Assembly: GCF_024714495.1 (NCBI RefSeq)
Contig: NZ_JAMZMJ010000001.1
Span: 62,001 to 126,000, forward strand
Reading direction: 5' to 3'
Origin: Marinoscillum pacificum
GTDB taxonomy: Bacteria > Bacteroidota > Bacteroidia > Cytophagales > Cyclobacteriaceae
DNA: 64,000 nucleotides
Of the stretch, positions 19,012-28,980 are shown one piece after another (the first letter of the stretch is position 1; each line of letters opens with the position of its first letter). The position numbers and the translations under genes were made by a program. A model generated the notes under the pieces. That model was given only the letters and a program-made list of their open reading frames with translations, made no database searches and was not told the origin of the DNA.

Positions 19012-19938
19012 ATGACCAAACGATTTAATTTGTCCTGGCTTCTTGTAGGCCTTTTCGGTTGTATCGGGACCGATTATTTGGATGATCCAAAAGACCCGGC
19101 TATTCTAACCAATATCAACGCTGCGAGTATTGAAATTGGAGAGACCATTGAATTAGAAGCTACCTATTACTACAATATGTGGGTAGAAGAAGATGCAGAT
19201 TTGGTTTGGACCAGTTCCCAACCTACTGTGGCTTCCGTAGATGGTAATGGACTGGTGACAGCTTTGACTAAAGGACAAACAGATATTCAAATAAATAATC
19301 CTGGGGAAGCTAAGACAACTGTTTCAATTACGGTGGTAGCTGATCCCAATGATGTGTCTGAGGTGTTGTTGAGTGTCACGAATAGCAGTATTGATGTAGG
19401 TGAGTCCATCGATATAGAAATTGAGGTTAATCGACTTGATGGTGAACCATATGAAGGAGTAGAAGATACTGTTTGGACACTGCATGACTCACAAATAGCA
19501 TCGATAAATCAAAATGGAGTTTTAACAGGTTTAGGAGATGGAATTGTTCAGGTGACAGCTGCTGTGGCAAATGTGAGTAGTCAACCTTTGCCGATTATGG
19601 TTGGAGTACAAGGTCGAACTGGCTCTTTTGTTAGCGTAGGGAGTTATAAAGCTACGGGTATTGCATCCTTGCAACACAACGGCAATGATTTGTTTCTCTA
19701 TTTAAGTGAAGATTTTGAAACAAGTTTTGCTCTTGGAACTTTCATTTATCTCGCAAATTCCACCGATGGCACAGCTGTAAGAGCGCAAGGAGTGGAGATT
19801 GCGGAAATCAAGGACAATGGAGCCAAAGAGTTTAATGTTTCACAGATAGACCCATCCATTCAGCTTGATGACTTTCGGTATGTTATCATTTTGTGTAAAC
19901 CTGCCAGTATCACTTTTGGCTATGCTGATCTAAACTAA
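19012..19938 (+). CDS. Lipoprotein with bacterial Ig-like (Big2) domains
   Basis: 308 residues. The N-terminus has a short hydrophobic stretch and lipobox-like LFGC (Cys17). Residues about 30-110 and 118-195 are two Big2-type domains, each with the characteristic pattern of W-x-S/D-...-A-S-V/I-...-G-x-V/L-T-A/G (VASVDGNGLVTAL; IASINQNGVLTGL). The remaining 110 residues form another beta-rich region. Surface or periplasmic adhesion or scaffolding is the usual setting of such domains. It is 7 bp upstream of an outer-membrane protein gene and is probably co-transcribed with it. Confidence 0.8.
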   Translation: MTKRFNLSWLLVGLFGCIGTDYLDDPKDPAILTNINAASIEIGETIELEATYYYNMWVEEDADLVWTSSQPTVASVDGNGLVTALTKGQTDIQINNPGEAKTTVSITVVADPNDVSEVLLSVTNSSIDVGESIDIEIEVNRLDGEPYEGVEDTVWTLHDSQIASINQNGVLTGLGDGIVQVTAAVANVSSQPLPIMVGVQGRTGSFVSVGSYKATGIASLQHNGNDLFLYLSEDFETSFALGTFIYLANSTDGTAVRAQGVEIAEIKDNGAKEFNVSQIDPSIQLDDFRYVIILCKPASITFGYADLN

Positions 19939-19945
19939 CGCAACC

Positions 19946-20797
19946 ATGAAAAGACTTCTATTAATTACATTCATAGTTATTTCCACTTTTAGTCAGTCTT
20001 ATGCAGGAGGTGCATGGGTTTATGGTAAGAATGAAGGGTACTTCAAGTTAGCAGAGAATATGATCCGATCTCCATACTTCTTTGATGGAGATGGTAATGT
20101 GGTGGATATACCAACGATCAGTTTATATACCACTAGTTTATATGCAGAATATGGATTGGGTAAGAATTTCAATGTGATAGCCTATGTGCCATTTTTTGTA
20201 AGGTCTACATTGAATAAAGTGGTATTCAATCAAAGTGGTGACACGATTGAAGGCGAAGAGTTGAATGCGTTTGGTGATTCACAATTAGCTTTCAAATATG
20301 GTTGGAATCAGGATAAGCCAATTGTATTCTCTGTTTCGTTGGTGTTAGGGCTTCCTTTGGGTTCGTCAGAAGTGTCATCAGAAAAGATTCTACAGACTGG
20401 AGATGGAGAGTTCAACCAAATGATTCGTTTGGATGCGAGTCATTCCTTCTACCCAGCGCCTTTTTATGTATCAGCTTATACAGCTTTCAATAACCGAACA
20501 AAGGACTTTTCAGATGATTTCAGAATAGGAGGAGAGTTTGGCTATGCAGGATCTAAATTGATCGCTATTCTAAAAATCCAATCAGTACAGTCACTTTATA
20601 ACGGTGTTCCTAATGGCCAGTCCAATTCTGAAGGTTCTATGTTTGGTAACAATATTGAATACGTATCGATTACTCCAGAATTGAACTATTTGGTGTCTGA
20701 TACATTTGGAATCAGTGCCTCTGCAGGATTTGCACCGGCAGCAAAAAACCAATTAGCTGCTCCCAACTTTAGCTTTGGGTTGTTTTATCAACTTTAG
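19946..20797 (+). CDS. Outer-membrane beta-barrel protein of unknown function
   Basis: 283 residues. A signal peptide (residues 1-20, ending SYAG) precedes a run of amphipathic beta strands with aromatic girdle residues, ending FSFGLFYQL with a hydrophobic last residue, as for a barrel inserted by BAM. Glycine-rich repeats (FNVIAYVPFFVR, VFSVSLVLGLPLG) recall the MetA-pathway/transporter-like barrels. It follows the Big-domain lipoprotein gene by 7 bp, so the two may form a surface complex. It overlaps the convergent gene by 4 bp at its 3' end. Confidence 0.75.
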   Translation: MKRLLLITFIVISTFSQSYAGGAWVYGKNEGYFKLAENMIRSPYFFDGDGNVVDIPTISLYTTSLYAEYGLGKNFNVIAYVPFFVRSTLNKVVFNQSGDTIEGEELNAFGDSQLAFKYGWNQDKPIVFSVSLVLGLPLGSSEVSSEKILQTGDGEFNQMIRLDASHSFYPAPFYVSAYTAFNNRTKDFSDDFRIGGEFGYAGSKLIAILKIQSVQSLYNGVPNGQSNSEGSMFGNNIEYVSITPELNYLVSDTFGISASAGFAPAAKNQLAAPNFSFGLFYQL

Positions 20798-22647
20798 AAA
20801 GCGATGCTCAATCCAAAATAAGGTGAAATGTACTTCTCAGATTGATATCCTCCATCTGCTGTAGGAGTGAATGCCCAATAGTAGTCGACACCCGCCGCCA
20901 GGAACTTGTTCAGATGGTAGATGAACCGAACTTTCGCCAGAGAACGCTCATCAAAAGTGAAAGCGTCTTGCAATGTGCTTAGATTTCCTTTGATATAGCT
21001 GGCATGCATGGATACTTTGTCACCAAGACGATCAATGTCTGCATTGACTCTTACGGTGGCAGGAGCATCTTCACCAATATTGTCTGGGAGTAAGAGACTT
21101 CCTCCCAATTGGACTTTTTGCAATATTTGACCTGTCAAACTACCGTAGATACCACTCATGGCCACAGCATCACCTAAGGCAAATAATCTTGCGTCTTTAT
21201 TGATCTCATAGGTAGCATCGAAGAATTGTGGAAGGAAATGTTCTGTATAGCTCAATCGCTCTATTCTCAGGTCTGTGCTCATGATATCGGCTATGAAGTT
21301 GAAGCGGAAGTTTAGTCCCACACTTTGACCAGAACCATCAGAATATCCATCTTCTAAAGGGGTGTCTGTTACATCACTTACCATGGCATATTGTTGAAAA
21401 GCCAATTTCAAGCTGTCTGAAGCTTTTAGTTTGGAGTATGTTCCGAATAAGTCAATTTGAATGAATGGAATTCTCAATACGGTGATTCCCATATCGATGC
21501 CAAAACCACCAACTCCACCATCTGTGAACTGATAGGTTGCAGTTTCACCATCCGTAATAGAAAGATTGGTTTGGTCTTTGTCTCTGACGACTGTGGATCC
21601 AATCTCCAGGGTGTTCACTACTGGAATACTTAGCATTCCAAGTGGTCTAATATATGGACGTACTGCAAACAAGTTAAATGACTGAGGGTTGAAGTCACTG
21701 TACATGCTTTCAATGCCAACCAAATACCTCCAATTCAAATCAGTATGCAAACCTACTTTTCGTTTTTCAAAACTAGTCGTGTTCGTGTAGTTGTTAATTA
21801 GCCCACCATAGCCAATCATTGTGTTGTCTAATTGTCCAACTTTTACATATACATGATCCTTCTTTTGTACGCCATAGCGGATGTAGGTGATCAAACGTGC
21901 AACTCCGACACCATCTTCAAAGATCTCCGTTCGTATTTTCTTGGTTTCCAATCCATAAAGTATAGGAATGTTCAACCCAACACCTACTTTCCCAATTGAG
22001 AAATCTGGATTTAAAGTCAGCCCAACAAAGTTCTGATCACCAATGCGGGTGTAGTTAAAACCTCCATTGAATGTTCCTCCCGATGACTTACCAGATCCAA
22101 AGCCTCCTCTGAAATCCTGGATTGGTTTGCCTTCCAGTCGTTTCTTTTCCTTTTCCTGTTTGTCTAAATCATCCAGATCAAAACCTTCTTCTGGTTGATT
22201 CTTTTCAGGATCTTCATCTAGATTGGGTTTTGGTTCAGGAATGGTATCTCGTGGAATTACTTTTTCCGGAGTAGGAGGAATGGAGTCAGCCTGGGTTACT
22301 GATTCATTCGGTTCATTGACTACTGAACTATCTCGAACTAAAGTTGAACTTATGGTGCTGTCAGTATTTATAGTAATACTATCAGCAGGTATAGAATCCA
22401 ATGCAATAGAATTGCTTGCGGCAGTTTTAGTGGTATCAGTTAGAAGCCCCTTCTTGCGAAGCTTTTCCAGCTCCTTTTGGCGTTTAAGCTCTGCTTTTGC
22501 TTTTTGCTTCGCTTCTTTTTCTTTAGCCTTAGAGTCTTCCCAGAGATATGAATAGTCTGAGAAGTCATCATTAGACTCTTGAGCATATGATGCTGTGAGC
22601 CCTACAATAAAGAATAGGAATAGAAGGGGTAGTCTATACTGACACAT
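20794..22647 (-). CDS. Outer-membrane protein with Lys-rich coiled coil and disordered linker
   Basis: 617 residues, not recognised. Signal peptide 1-22 (ending SYAQE). Residues about 35-68 are a highly charged helix (KEKEAKQKAKAELKRQKELEK) likely to form a coiled coil. Residues about 70-175 are a Ser/Thr/Asp/Pro-rich disordered linker. The remaining about 430 residues are beta-strand rich, contain repeated Gly/Tyr-type strands, and end ISPYFGLSIAF, like an outer-membrane barrel. The arrangement, a barrel with a long periplasmic arm, suggests contact with peptidoglycan or inner-membrane partners. No function is assigned. Confidence 0.7.
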   Translation of the reverse strand: MCQYRLPLLFLFFIVGLTASYAQESNDDFSDYSYLWEDSKAKEKEAKQKAKAELKRQKELEKLRKKGLLTDTTKTAASNSIALDSIPADSITINTDSTISSTLVRDSSVVNEPNESVTQADSIPPTPEKVIPRDTIPEPKPNLDEDPEKNQPEEGFDLDDLDKQEKEKKRLEGKPIQDFRGGFGSGKSSGGTFNGGFNYTRIGDQNFVGLTLNPDFSIGKVGVGLNIPILYGLETKKIRTEIFEDGVGVARLITYIRYGVQKKDHVYVKVGQLDNTMIGYGGLINNYTNTTSFEKRKVGLHTDLNWRYLVGIESMYSDFNPQSFNLFAVRPYIRPLGMLSIPVVNTLEIGSTVVRDKDQTNLSITDGETATYQFTDGGVGGFGIDMGITVLRIPFIQIDLFGTYSKLKASDSLKLAFQQYAMVSDVTDTPLEDGYSDGSGQSVGLNFRFNFIADIMSTDLRIERLSYTEHFLPQFFDATYEINKDARLFALGDAVAMSGIYGSLTGQILQKVQLGGSLLLPDNIGEDAPATVRVNADIDRLGDKVSMHASYIKGNLSTLQDAFTFDERSLAKVRFIYHLNKFLAAGVDYYWAFTPTADGGYQSEKYISPYFGLSIAF

Positions 22648-22671
22648 TGTTTAAAACTTAGCTGGATTTAA

Positions 22672-22696
22672 TTAATTGTAAAAATAATACAATTAA
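22672..22696 (-). terminator. Possible weak terminator after tyrS
   Basis: TTAATTGTA at 22672-22680 pairs with TACAATTAA at 22688-22696. The stem is all A/T except one pair, so terminator function is uncertain. Confidence 0.3.
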
Positions 22697-22702
22697 CTAT
22701 TC

Positions 22703-24001
22703 TTAAACCACTGAAATCAGGTAGTAGTTCTTTTTACCCTTCTGAGCCAGCAAGTACTTGCCTTGAAGAAGTTCTACTTCAACTGCATCATTCGGATCAC
22801 CAACTTTAATTTTATTGATGCTAACACCTCCACCTTTGATCATTTTGCGAGCTTCACCTTTTGAAGGGAAAATAGTTCCTCCTGTTAGTTCACTCAACAA
22901 ATCTGTCACGTTAGCTACTTCCGCTAATTGTGTTTTAGTGATTTCTGATTGTGGTACACCTTCAAAAACCTGAAGTAAAGTACGCTCATCCAATTCAGCT
23001 AAATCTTCAGTTGTAGACTTTCCAAATAGAATTTCAGAAGCCTTTTGAGCTTTGATTAATTCTTCTTTGGAGTGAACCATAGTTGTGATTTCTTCAGCCA
23101 ATCTACTTTGAAGAGCTCTCTGGTGAGGAGCTTCACGGTGTTGAGCGATCAACTCTTCTATTTCTTCCTTGCCAAGGAAAGTGAATATTTTGATGTACTT
23201 CTCAGCGTCAACATCTGAAGTATTTAACCAGTATTGGTAGAATTGGTAAGGAGACGTTCTTTCGGCATCTAGCCAGATGTTTCCACCTTCTGTCTTACCA
23301 AACTTGGTTCCATCGGCTTTGGTGATCAACGGACATGTCAATGCATACGCTTTTCCTCCGCCAATTCTTCTGATCAATTCTGTGCCGGTGGTGATGTTTC
23401 CCCACTGATCGCTTCCACCCATTTGAAGCGTACATTTAGCTTCTTTGTATAGGTGTAAAAAGTCATACCCCTGAACCAATTGGTAGGTGAACTCGGTAAA
23501 GCTCATGCCATCAGAAGATTCACCTGATAGCCTCTTCTTTACAGAATCTTTGGCCATCATATAGTTCACAGTGATGTGTTTTCCTACGTCTCTAATGAAT
23601 CCAAGGAATGAAAATTCTTTCATCCAGTCATAGTTATTGACAAGTTTGGCTGCATTAGGTGTGTCAGAATCAAAATCTAAGAAGCGTGAAAGTTGATCTT
23701 TGATCGCATTTTGGTTGTGACGTAATGTAGCTTCGTCTAGAAGATTTCTCTCAGCTGACTTACCTGAAGGATCACCAATCATTCCAGTAGCACCTCCGAT
23801 TAAAGCATAAGGCTTGTGGCCACACACTTGAAAATGCTTCAACATCATAACACTTACCAGGTGACCGATATGTAAGGAATCTGCAGTAGGGTCTATTCCT
23901 ACATAAGCAGCTCTCATTTCTTCCATCAAGTGTGCATCAGTCTCTGGCATGATGTCTTGAATCATACCCCTCCATGTCAGTTCAGCAACGAAATCTTTCA
24001 T
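22703..24001 (-). CDS. tyrS: Tyrosyl-tRNA synthetase
   Basis: 432 residues, the normal size of bacterial TyrRS. It charges tRNA-Tyr in the cytoplasm. Class I signatures are visible: HIGH (residues 44-47, in DSLHIGHLV) and the KMSKS equivalent KFGKT in [13 protein letters not shown]. The Tyr-binding [12 protein letters not shown] and GGSDQWGN are conserved. The C-terminal about 70 residues form the S4-like RNA-binding domain ([19 protein letters not shown]). It has a promoter-like TATTTTTG element 34 bp upstream of the start. Confidence 0.98.
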   Translation of the reverse strand: MKDFVAELTWRGMIQDIMPETDAHLMEEMRAAYVGIDPTADSLHIGHLVSVMMLKHFQVCGHKPYALIGGATGMIGDPSGKSAERNLLDEATLRHNQNAIKDQLSRFLDFDSDTPNAAKLVNNYDWMKEFSFLGFIRDVGKHITVNYMMAKDSVKKRLSGESSDGMSFTEFTYQLVQGYDFLHLYKEAKCTLQMGGSDQWGNITTGTELIRRIGGGKAYALTCPLITKADGTKFGKTEGGNIWLDAERTSPYQFYQYWLNTSDVDAEKYIKIFTFLGKEEIEELIAQHREAPHQRALQSRLAEEITTMVHSKEELIKAQKASEILFGKSTTEDLAELDERTLLQVFEGVPQSEITKTQLAEVANVTDLLSELTGGTIFPSKGEARKMIKGGGVSINKIKVGDPNDAVEVELLQGKYLLAQKGKKNYYLISVV

Positions 24002-24034
24002 TGGTTCAAAGAATTAGTTTTTATCTTACCGCCG

Positions 24035-24042
24035 CAAAAATA
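24035..24042 (-). promoter_or_regulatory. Putative -7 promoter element of tyrS
   Basis: The minus strand reads TATTTTTG, an exact TAnnTTTG match, followed by CGGCGG. It is 34 bp upstream of the tyrS ATG. A clear -33 TTTG is not seen. Confidence 0.4.
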
Positions 24043-24088
24043 GACGGCCTTTTCAATAATGCCAGAATTCTAAAAAGTTTAGCTGAGT

Positions 24089-25507
24089 TTGCTTCGAATT
24101 TTAATCCACATATTTCTCTCTATTCTCTTACTGAATCCATTAATGGCTCAGTTTATTGATCGTCCTGCGAATTTGACTCCAAGATATAGTGGCGATGATA
24201 CTGAGCTTGTTGATCAGATTTTTCACAATGCCGAGCGAGAAATTGCAAAACTAGATCAGCAAACCTTATTTTATAAGTCTTTCATTTTAGACACACGAGA
24301 TTATATTCTAGATAATGTAGAGAATGGCTTTTATCTTAAACATGATTCTTTAAGCCTATTGGTTAATGAGCTAGCTGCTGGAATTCTTGATGCCAATCAA
24401 CTTCATCTTGATGATCCAATATTCTTTATCAAATCTTCAGCTTTCGTAAATGCCGGATCATTGATGATCAATGTGTTTGAAATTGATGTTGCTCTTTTTG
24501 CAACCTTAGACTCAAAAGATGAACTGGCTTTTGTTCTGGCACATGAATTGGCGCATCAGTTGAAATATCACGTTGCTGAGCGCATTGTGCTTAATATGGA
24601 ATATGATCCAGAAGGAAAGTTACGATCAGAAATGCAGCGTGTTGTTAAGGGTGTTACATCCAATGAGCGGCTTTCTGAAGCTCAAGAAGCTATGTATGAA
24701 TACCGAAATAGTATGCGAAGAATGGAATTGCAAGCAGATTCATTAGCCACTATTTACATGAGAAAGGCAGGTTATGATCCAGCTGAAGGCATGCAAGTGT
24801 TAAACAAACTTGGATATAGTGCATGTACATCTGAAGTGGCTATGGAAAGACTGTTTCTTCGCCTATTTACATCACGTTTCAAACCAAAGCCTCAGTGGTT
24901 TGTAAAGAGTTTACCCATGCAGAGTAAGCAACAAAGTCAATTCCTGATTTACAAGACGGATTCATTGGAGAGTCATCCCCATCTAGAAGCACGGGTAAAG
25001 GCTTTGGAATTGATCGTTCAGGATAGTGTTTCTACAAATGAGTTGAAGGTGAACGATGTTTGGCGTGAAGTTATCTGGTCTGGCTACGAGCAAAGACAGT
25101 TTGATTTGACCCTGTTTTATTTGTTAATTTATATTGATCAAACGGGACATGATTCATTCTCAGGAACCATGGTTGGTCTATTGCTCAATGATTTGTACTG
25201 GGCACGGTATGATGACAATCCTGAAAACAATATCTATCAATATGTGAGTTACAGGACTCCGGGATACACAGAAGAGCTGAGGTTTGTTAACAATGTCCTT
25301 CATCATATGACCAAAGAAGATTATTTGATGACAGGATTTATGCTATTGAGTAATAGGGAAGTGTTTGATCGAACCAACGAAGAGCATTATTACTTACTGT
25401 ATCATTTCGCATCTTTGCTTCAAGAAAACGCTATCGCCGATCAATTGAAGATAATGTATTTCAAACAGTTTGAACAAACCAAATACAAAACCCGAGATTT
25501 CAAGTAG
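24089..25507 (+). CDS. Exported M48-family zinc metalloprotease
   Basis: 472 residues from a TTG start at 24089. This start is preferred because it gives a complete signal peptide (hydrophobic residues 3-17, ending LMAQ); the next ATG would remove it. The zinc site is HELAH (residues 152-156), in a context (AFVLAHELAHQLKYH) typical of M48 proteases. The third ligand Glu would be in the conserved ELQADSLA motif near residue 212. The C-terminal 230 residues are helical. It may degrade or control envelope proteins. It converges with the dehydrogenase gene of the Anbu operon, overlapping by 8 bp. Confidence 0.88.
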   Translation: MLRILIHIFLSILLLNPLMAQFIDRPANLTPRYSGDDTELVDQIFHNAEREIAKLDQQTLFYKSFILDTRDYILDNVENGFYLKHDSLSLLVNELAAGILDANQLHLDDPIFFIKSSAFVNAGSLMINVFEIDVALFATLDSKDELAFVLAHELAHQLKYHVAERIVLNMEYDPEGKLRSEMQRVVKGVTSNERLSEAQEAMYEYRNSMRRMELQADSLATIYMRKAGYDPAEGMQVLNKLGYSACTSEVAMERLFLRLFTSRFKPKPQWFVKSLPMQSKQQSQFLIYKTDSLESHPHLEARVKALELIVQDSVSTNELKVNDVWREVIWSGYEQRQFDLTLFYLLIYIDQTGHDSFSGTMVGLLLNDLYWARYDDNPENNIYQYVSYRTPGYTEELRFVNNVLHHMTKEDYLMTGFMLLSNREVFDRTNEEHYYLLYHFASLLQENAIADQLKIMYFKQFEQTKYKTRDFK

Positions 25508-26417
25508 GAAAGAAGTTTATCTCCATCAATTTTTCAGTAAGATTCCACAAACGACGCGCTTTCTGTTCATTTCTTGAGTTTCGATCTGATCCCACTTTTA
25601 CGGCTGGTCCTTTGTATTGACGAAATCCTCCAGGGCCAAAGTACTCACCACTTTTGGCCTTAGGATCAAGAGCAGCTCTTAAGATTGGCCATGCACCTTC
25701 ATTAGGCTTTTGAAAAACAAAAGGAGAGACTATATGACCTAATCTCACTAAAAGCGGATGAAGGTTTCTTCCAATTTCTGTGATGGTCACTCCTGGATGA
25801 GCCGCTAATGATGATACTTGATAATTCTTCGCTTTCAATTGTCGTGACAGTTCATAAGCAAACATCAGACAAGCTAATTTGCTTTGACCGTAGACTTTTC
25901 GAGCATTGTAATTCTTAGCTGAATTGATGTCTTCAAAATCAATGTCACCCCAGGCATGAGCTAGACTACTTAACGCGACAATTCTTGATTCTGGAGTAGA
26001 TTCTAATGTAGGTAGTAGGAGACTTGTCAATAGAAAATGTCCAAAGTAATTGGCCGCCATCTGGCTTTCTAACCCGTCTTCTGTTTGCTGATAGGGTGGC
26101 ATCATGACGCCAGCATTGTTAATTAATAAGTCAAGTGACTTATATTTTGAATTATAAGCTGATGCAAATGATCGTATGGACTGATTACTACACAGATCTA
26201 ACGCCAGCGCATCTAATTTTGCGGCAGGATATGACTTCTTGATTCTTTCAATCGCCTTATTGGCTTTGTCCAGATTTCGACAAGCTAGAACTACGGTTAA
26301 ATCTTTAGATGCTAATGCCTTCGCTGTTTCGTAACCAAGTCCAACGTTAGCGCCAGTTACAACTGCAGTACGGTCAGATTGAGATTCTAGAGATTGAAAG
26401 GAGTAAGTCATAGTCAC
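25500..26417 (-). CDS. Short-chain dehydrogenase/reductase, last gene of the Anbu operon
   Basis: 305 residues. Classical SDR motifs are present: TGANVGLGYE for NAD(P) binding (residues about 21-30), NNAG, and YGQSK as the catalytic YxxxK. The N-terminal region resembles retinol dehydrogenase/WW-domain oxidoreductase-type SDRs. It begins 15 bp after the transglutaminase-like gene on the same strand, so it may be transcribed with the Anbu operon. An SDR is not a usual member of that gene set, so a functional tie is inferred from spacing only. Substrate unknown. Confidence 0.9.
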   Translation of the reverse strand: MTMTYSFQSLESQSDRTAVVTGANVGLGYETAKALASKDLTVVLACRNLDKANKAIERIKKSYPAAKLDALALDLCSNQSIRSFASAYNSKYKSLDLLINNAGVMMPPYQQTEDGLESQMAANYFGHFLLTSLLLPTLESTPESRIVALSSLAHAWGDIDFEDINSAKNYNARKVYGQSKLACLMFAYELSRQLKAKNYQVSSLAAHPGVTITEIGRNLHPLLVRLGHIVSPFVFQKPNEGAWPILRAALDPKAKSGEYFGPGGFRQYKGPAVKVGSDRNSRNEQKARRLWNLTEKLMEINFFPT

Positions 26418-26432
26418 ATGACTAAGATACTT

Positions 26433-27248
26433 CTATAATTGTTCTAAAGTGACTTCAAATTTCAATTCAGATGAAGCATCACCAAAGTAGCTTCCCTGGA
26501 TAGGGAAGGTGTTGCGTGGGAGATAGCTGGCAGCTACAGGTATATAGCGATCTGTCGCTAACAAACCAGAATTTGGATCTACTCCAATCCATCCGGCACC
26601 TGGCAACAAAACCTCGACCCAGGCATGTAATTCATGACCTTCACCGAGATTAGGATTGTATCCATACCCACTTACGAACCTTGCTGGAATATTGATGCTG
26701 CGAAGCATCTGAATCATCATCCAACTCAGATCTCTACACGACCCTTTTTTACTCGAAAAACATTCATCAGGAGGCATGATGGTTGGCTCATAGCGAATTG
26801 TATGTTCCCAATTTTCATGAATTTCACTAGCCAAAAAGGTCAATAAGGTCACCATGTTGTTGCCGGCAGGTGAAACCACATCATTCAACCAATCACTCAA
26901 ATTGGAAGATAGTGATTGTTGTTGCAGGTAAGGAGTTTGAATGGGTGTTGGATCACCAACAGGTTCCTCTACAATAAAATCAAAAGGATTGATTGGCTGA
27001 GTTTCCACTATAAACTCAGCTACGACAGTTAGTTCCTTGATTGGATCATTGAACCAGCACTGATGAAAAGCATTGCTTTCAATATCCGTTCGAAAGGATA
27101 GTCCTGAAGCATGAGGATTTACTTGAATATCGAAGGATTCAAGGTTTAGATAATTTCTATGGGAAGGACAAAAGTAAAGATGGTGAGGCTGCAGAACAAC
27201 CTCTTTGCTGTATATGTATTGTGTAAGGTGTTTTACTTTTATTCTCAC
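26433..27248 (-). CDS. Transglutaminase-like protein of the Anbu operon
   Basis: 271 residues. N-terminal beta domain (residues 1-90, Bact_transglu_N type: HLTQYIYSKEVVLQPHHLYF) and C-terminal transglutaminase-like core with Cys171 (KKGSCRDLSW), His208 (HELHAWVEV) and Asp224 (VDPNSG). The triad is complete. Such proteins can act as peptidases, amidases or amide-forming enzymes. The gene overlaps the Anbu gene by 4 bp (ATGA), so the two are translationally coupled. In other bacteria this family is found with Anbu, alpha-E and ATP-grasp genes. Confidence 0.9.
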   Translation of the reverse strand: MRIKVKHLTQYIYSKEVVLQPHHLYFCPSHRNYLNLESFDIQVNPHASGLSFRTDIESNAFHQCWFNDPIKELTVVAEFIVETQPINPFDFIVEEPVGDPTPIQTPYLQQQSLSSNLSDWLNDVVSPAGNNMVTLLTFLASEIHENWEHTIRYEPTIMPPDECFSSKKGSCRDLSWMMIQMLRSINIPARFVSGYGYNPNLGEGHELHAWVEVLLPGAGWIGVDPNSGLLATDRYIPVAASYLPRNTFPIQGSYFGDASSELKFEVTLEQL

Positions 27249-27988
27249 TCAATTAGTGTCATTTGTTCATTAGGAGCAAAAGCTCTGGACAATGCTACAG
27301 CTGGTAACTTTTCAATCCCTGCTTTTAATCTTGAATTCCAAAACTCTGAAATATGGCCGAGCTCTTTTTCTTCGAAACGATGTTCGATCAGGTTGTATTC
27401 ATTCTTTCTTAAAACAACCGTATCAATAGGATAATCCACGTCATTGGCAGAAATCCTTGTTGCATCAAAAGAAAGGAATCCACTTTTGAGTCCAAACTCC
27501 AAAGTCGAATCATAAGTTAATGATCTTTTTAGAATTGGATTCCCAAAGCCTGTATTTCCGATGATTACGTAAGGTGTTCCAGGTCCAATCTCTATCCAGT
27601 TACCTTGTGGATAGAGTAGATACATTTTAGGCTCTTTGTCTTCTTCTAATTGACCACCTACAATGGAGAATAAGTTGAAGTAAAGACCAGCTTCTTCAAG
27701 ACTTCTTTTGTCTTCCAATGCCACTCTTTTTACCTGTTCACCAAATTGGTTAACGGCTTTGTAAAGTTTAGTGAATTTCTCGTCTTGCGCTTCGATTACC
27801 TCTCCAAAATACGTAATGGCCTTATCTCTCACAGATCTAAGGCCAGAAGTCATGATGAAAAATGAGTGTTTCTCGCGTTGAACAGTGTAAATTTTCTTTG
27901 CTGTGGTAGTGTCGTTACCAGAAGTAATACGAGTATCAGCAAGTCCAGCGACGCCCTCTTTACTCAAAATTCCTAAACAATATGTCAT
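27245..27988 (-). CDS. Anbu, proteasome-like Ntn peptidase
   Basis: 247 residues. After removal of the initiator Met the protein begins TYCLGI with Thr1 as presumptive nucleophile, Asp17 (LADTR) and a Lys (position 31 of the mature form) in the places of the proteasome/HslV catalytic triad. Length and N-terminus match Anbu (COG3484), the ancestral beta-subunit family that forms helical or lock-washer assemblies and lacks a known unfoldase. It is flanked by the alpha-E gene (3-bp gap) and the transglutaminase gene (4-bp overlap). The partner set strongly supports the call. Natural substrates are not known. Confidence 0.9.
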   Translation of the reverse strand: MTYCLGILSKEGVAGLADTRITSGNDTTTAKKIYTVQREKHSFFIMTSGLRSVRDKAITYFGEVIEAQDEKFTKLYKAVNQFGEQVKRVALEDKRSLEEAGLYFNLFSIVGGQLEEDKEPKMYLLYPQGNWIEIGPGTPYVIIGNTGFGNPILKRSLTYDSTLEFGLKSGFLSFDATRISANDVDYPIDTVVLRKNEYNLIEHRFEEKELGHISEFWNSRLKAGIEKLPAVALSRAFAPNEQMTLIE

Positions 27989-27991
27989 CTA

Positions 27992-28963
27992 TTATTGATC
28001 CTGTGCCTGAGTAGCGAAATTAGGTTGAATCTTGAAATATTGTTCATATACAGCCGTCGAAATATCATTTATTCTTCGCTGCAGTTGGTCGAGATATTCA
28101 TGCAAACCGTATTTGAATACGTCGTTGATATCAGCATATTCCAGCTCCGACCTCAAAGTACCGATGGCCTTCTCCGCCGGATTGGAATATCCTCTTTTGG
28201 CATCAGAAATTTCGTGTAAACACTTCTCAGCTTCTGTCAAGCAATAAAAGATGGATCTGGGGAAGTATACGTTCAGAACCAGATACTCCACAATGTTGGA
28301 TGGTTCTATTTTCCCATACAATTTTTTATAGGCGTTGAATCCACTAACTGATTTTAGCAAAGCACTCCAGTGAAGGAAATCCAATGGTGATCCGACTTCT
28401 TCAACTGATGGGAGCAATACATGGTATTTGACGTCTAATATTCTGGACGTTTTGTCAGCACGCTCCAGAAACTGGCCCAGTTTATTAAAGTACCATCCTT
28501 GAGTTCTTGGAGAAGTATCATATCCAATTCCTTGCAATAGCTGAAGCTTATACTTAATCTGTTTGAACTGATCAGGGTCCAGAGACTTCCATGCAGAACG
28601 CTTTACCGCATTGTTCATAAAGTGATAGAGATCATTTAATACCTCCCAAATTTCTTTAGATACGCTTTCACGGATCTGTCTGGCATTTTCACGAGCCTTT
28701 GTTACCGATACCAATATGGAGTTGTCATTTTCCTTATCAAAAGCCAAAAACTTAATGGCATTTTCTCTGGAATACCCATCATAAAGTTCCAGGAAGCGTT
28801 TTTCATCTCCTGTTGCAGCAATCAATGGTTGCCATTGCTCTGCCATGCCTGGAGGTAAGTCCATTGAAAGATTGAAATTCACATCGATGAATCTGGAATA
28901 ATTTTCGGCTCTTTCAGTATATCTACCGAGCCAAAACAATGAATCTGCTACTCTACTTAACAT
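27992..28963 (-). CDS. Alpha-E domain protein
   Basis: 323 residues, almost wholly helical. The N-terminus MLSRVADSLFWLGRYTERAENYSRFIDV is the hallmark of the alpha-E family (COG2307; key residues Ser-Leu-Phe-Trp-x-x-Arg-Tyr-x-Glu-Arg-Ala-Glu-Asn). Its biochemical role is unknown; it is nearly always linked to circularly permuted ATP-grasp and transglutaminase-like genes, and has been proposed to help an amide-ligase system. Here it lies 17 bp after the ATP-grasp gene and 3 bp before Anbu. Confidence 0.92.
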   Translation of the reverse strand: MLSRVADSLFWLGRYTERAENYSRFIDVNFNLSMDLPPGMAEQWQPLIAATGDEKRFLELYDGYSRENAIKFLAFDKENDNSILVSVTKARENARQIRESVSKEIWEVLNDLYHFMNNAVKRSAWKSLDPDQFKQIKYKLQLLQGIGYDTSPRTQGWYFNKLGQFLERADKTSRILDVKYHVLLPSVEEVGSPLDFLHWSALLKSVSGFNAYKKLYGKIEPSNIVEYLVLNVYFPRSIFYCLTEAEKCLHEISDAKRGYSNPAEKAIGTLRSELEYADINDVFKYGLHEYLDQLQRRINDISTAVYEQYFKIQPNFATQAQDQ

Positions 28964-28980
28964 CCTCTCTACGTCATTAA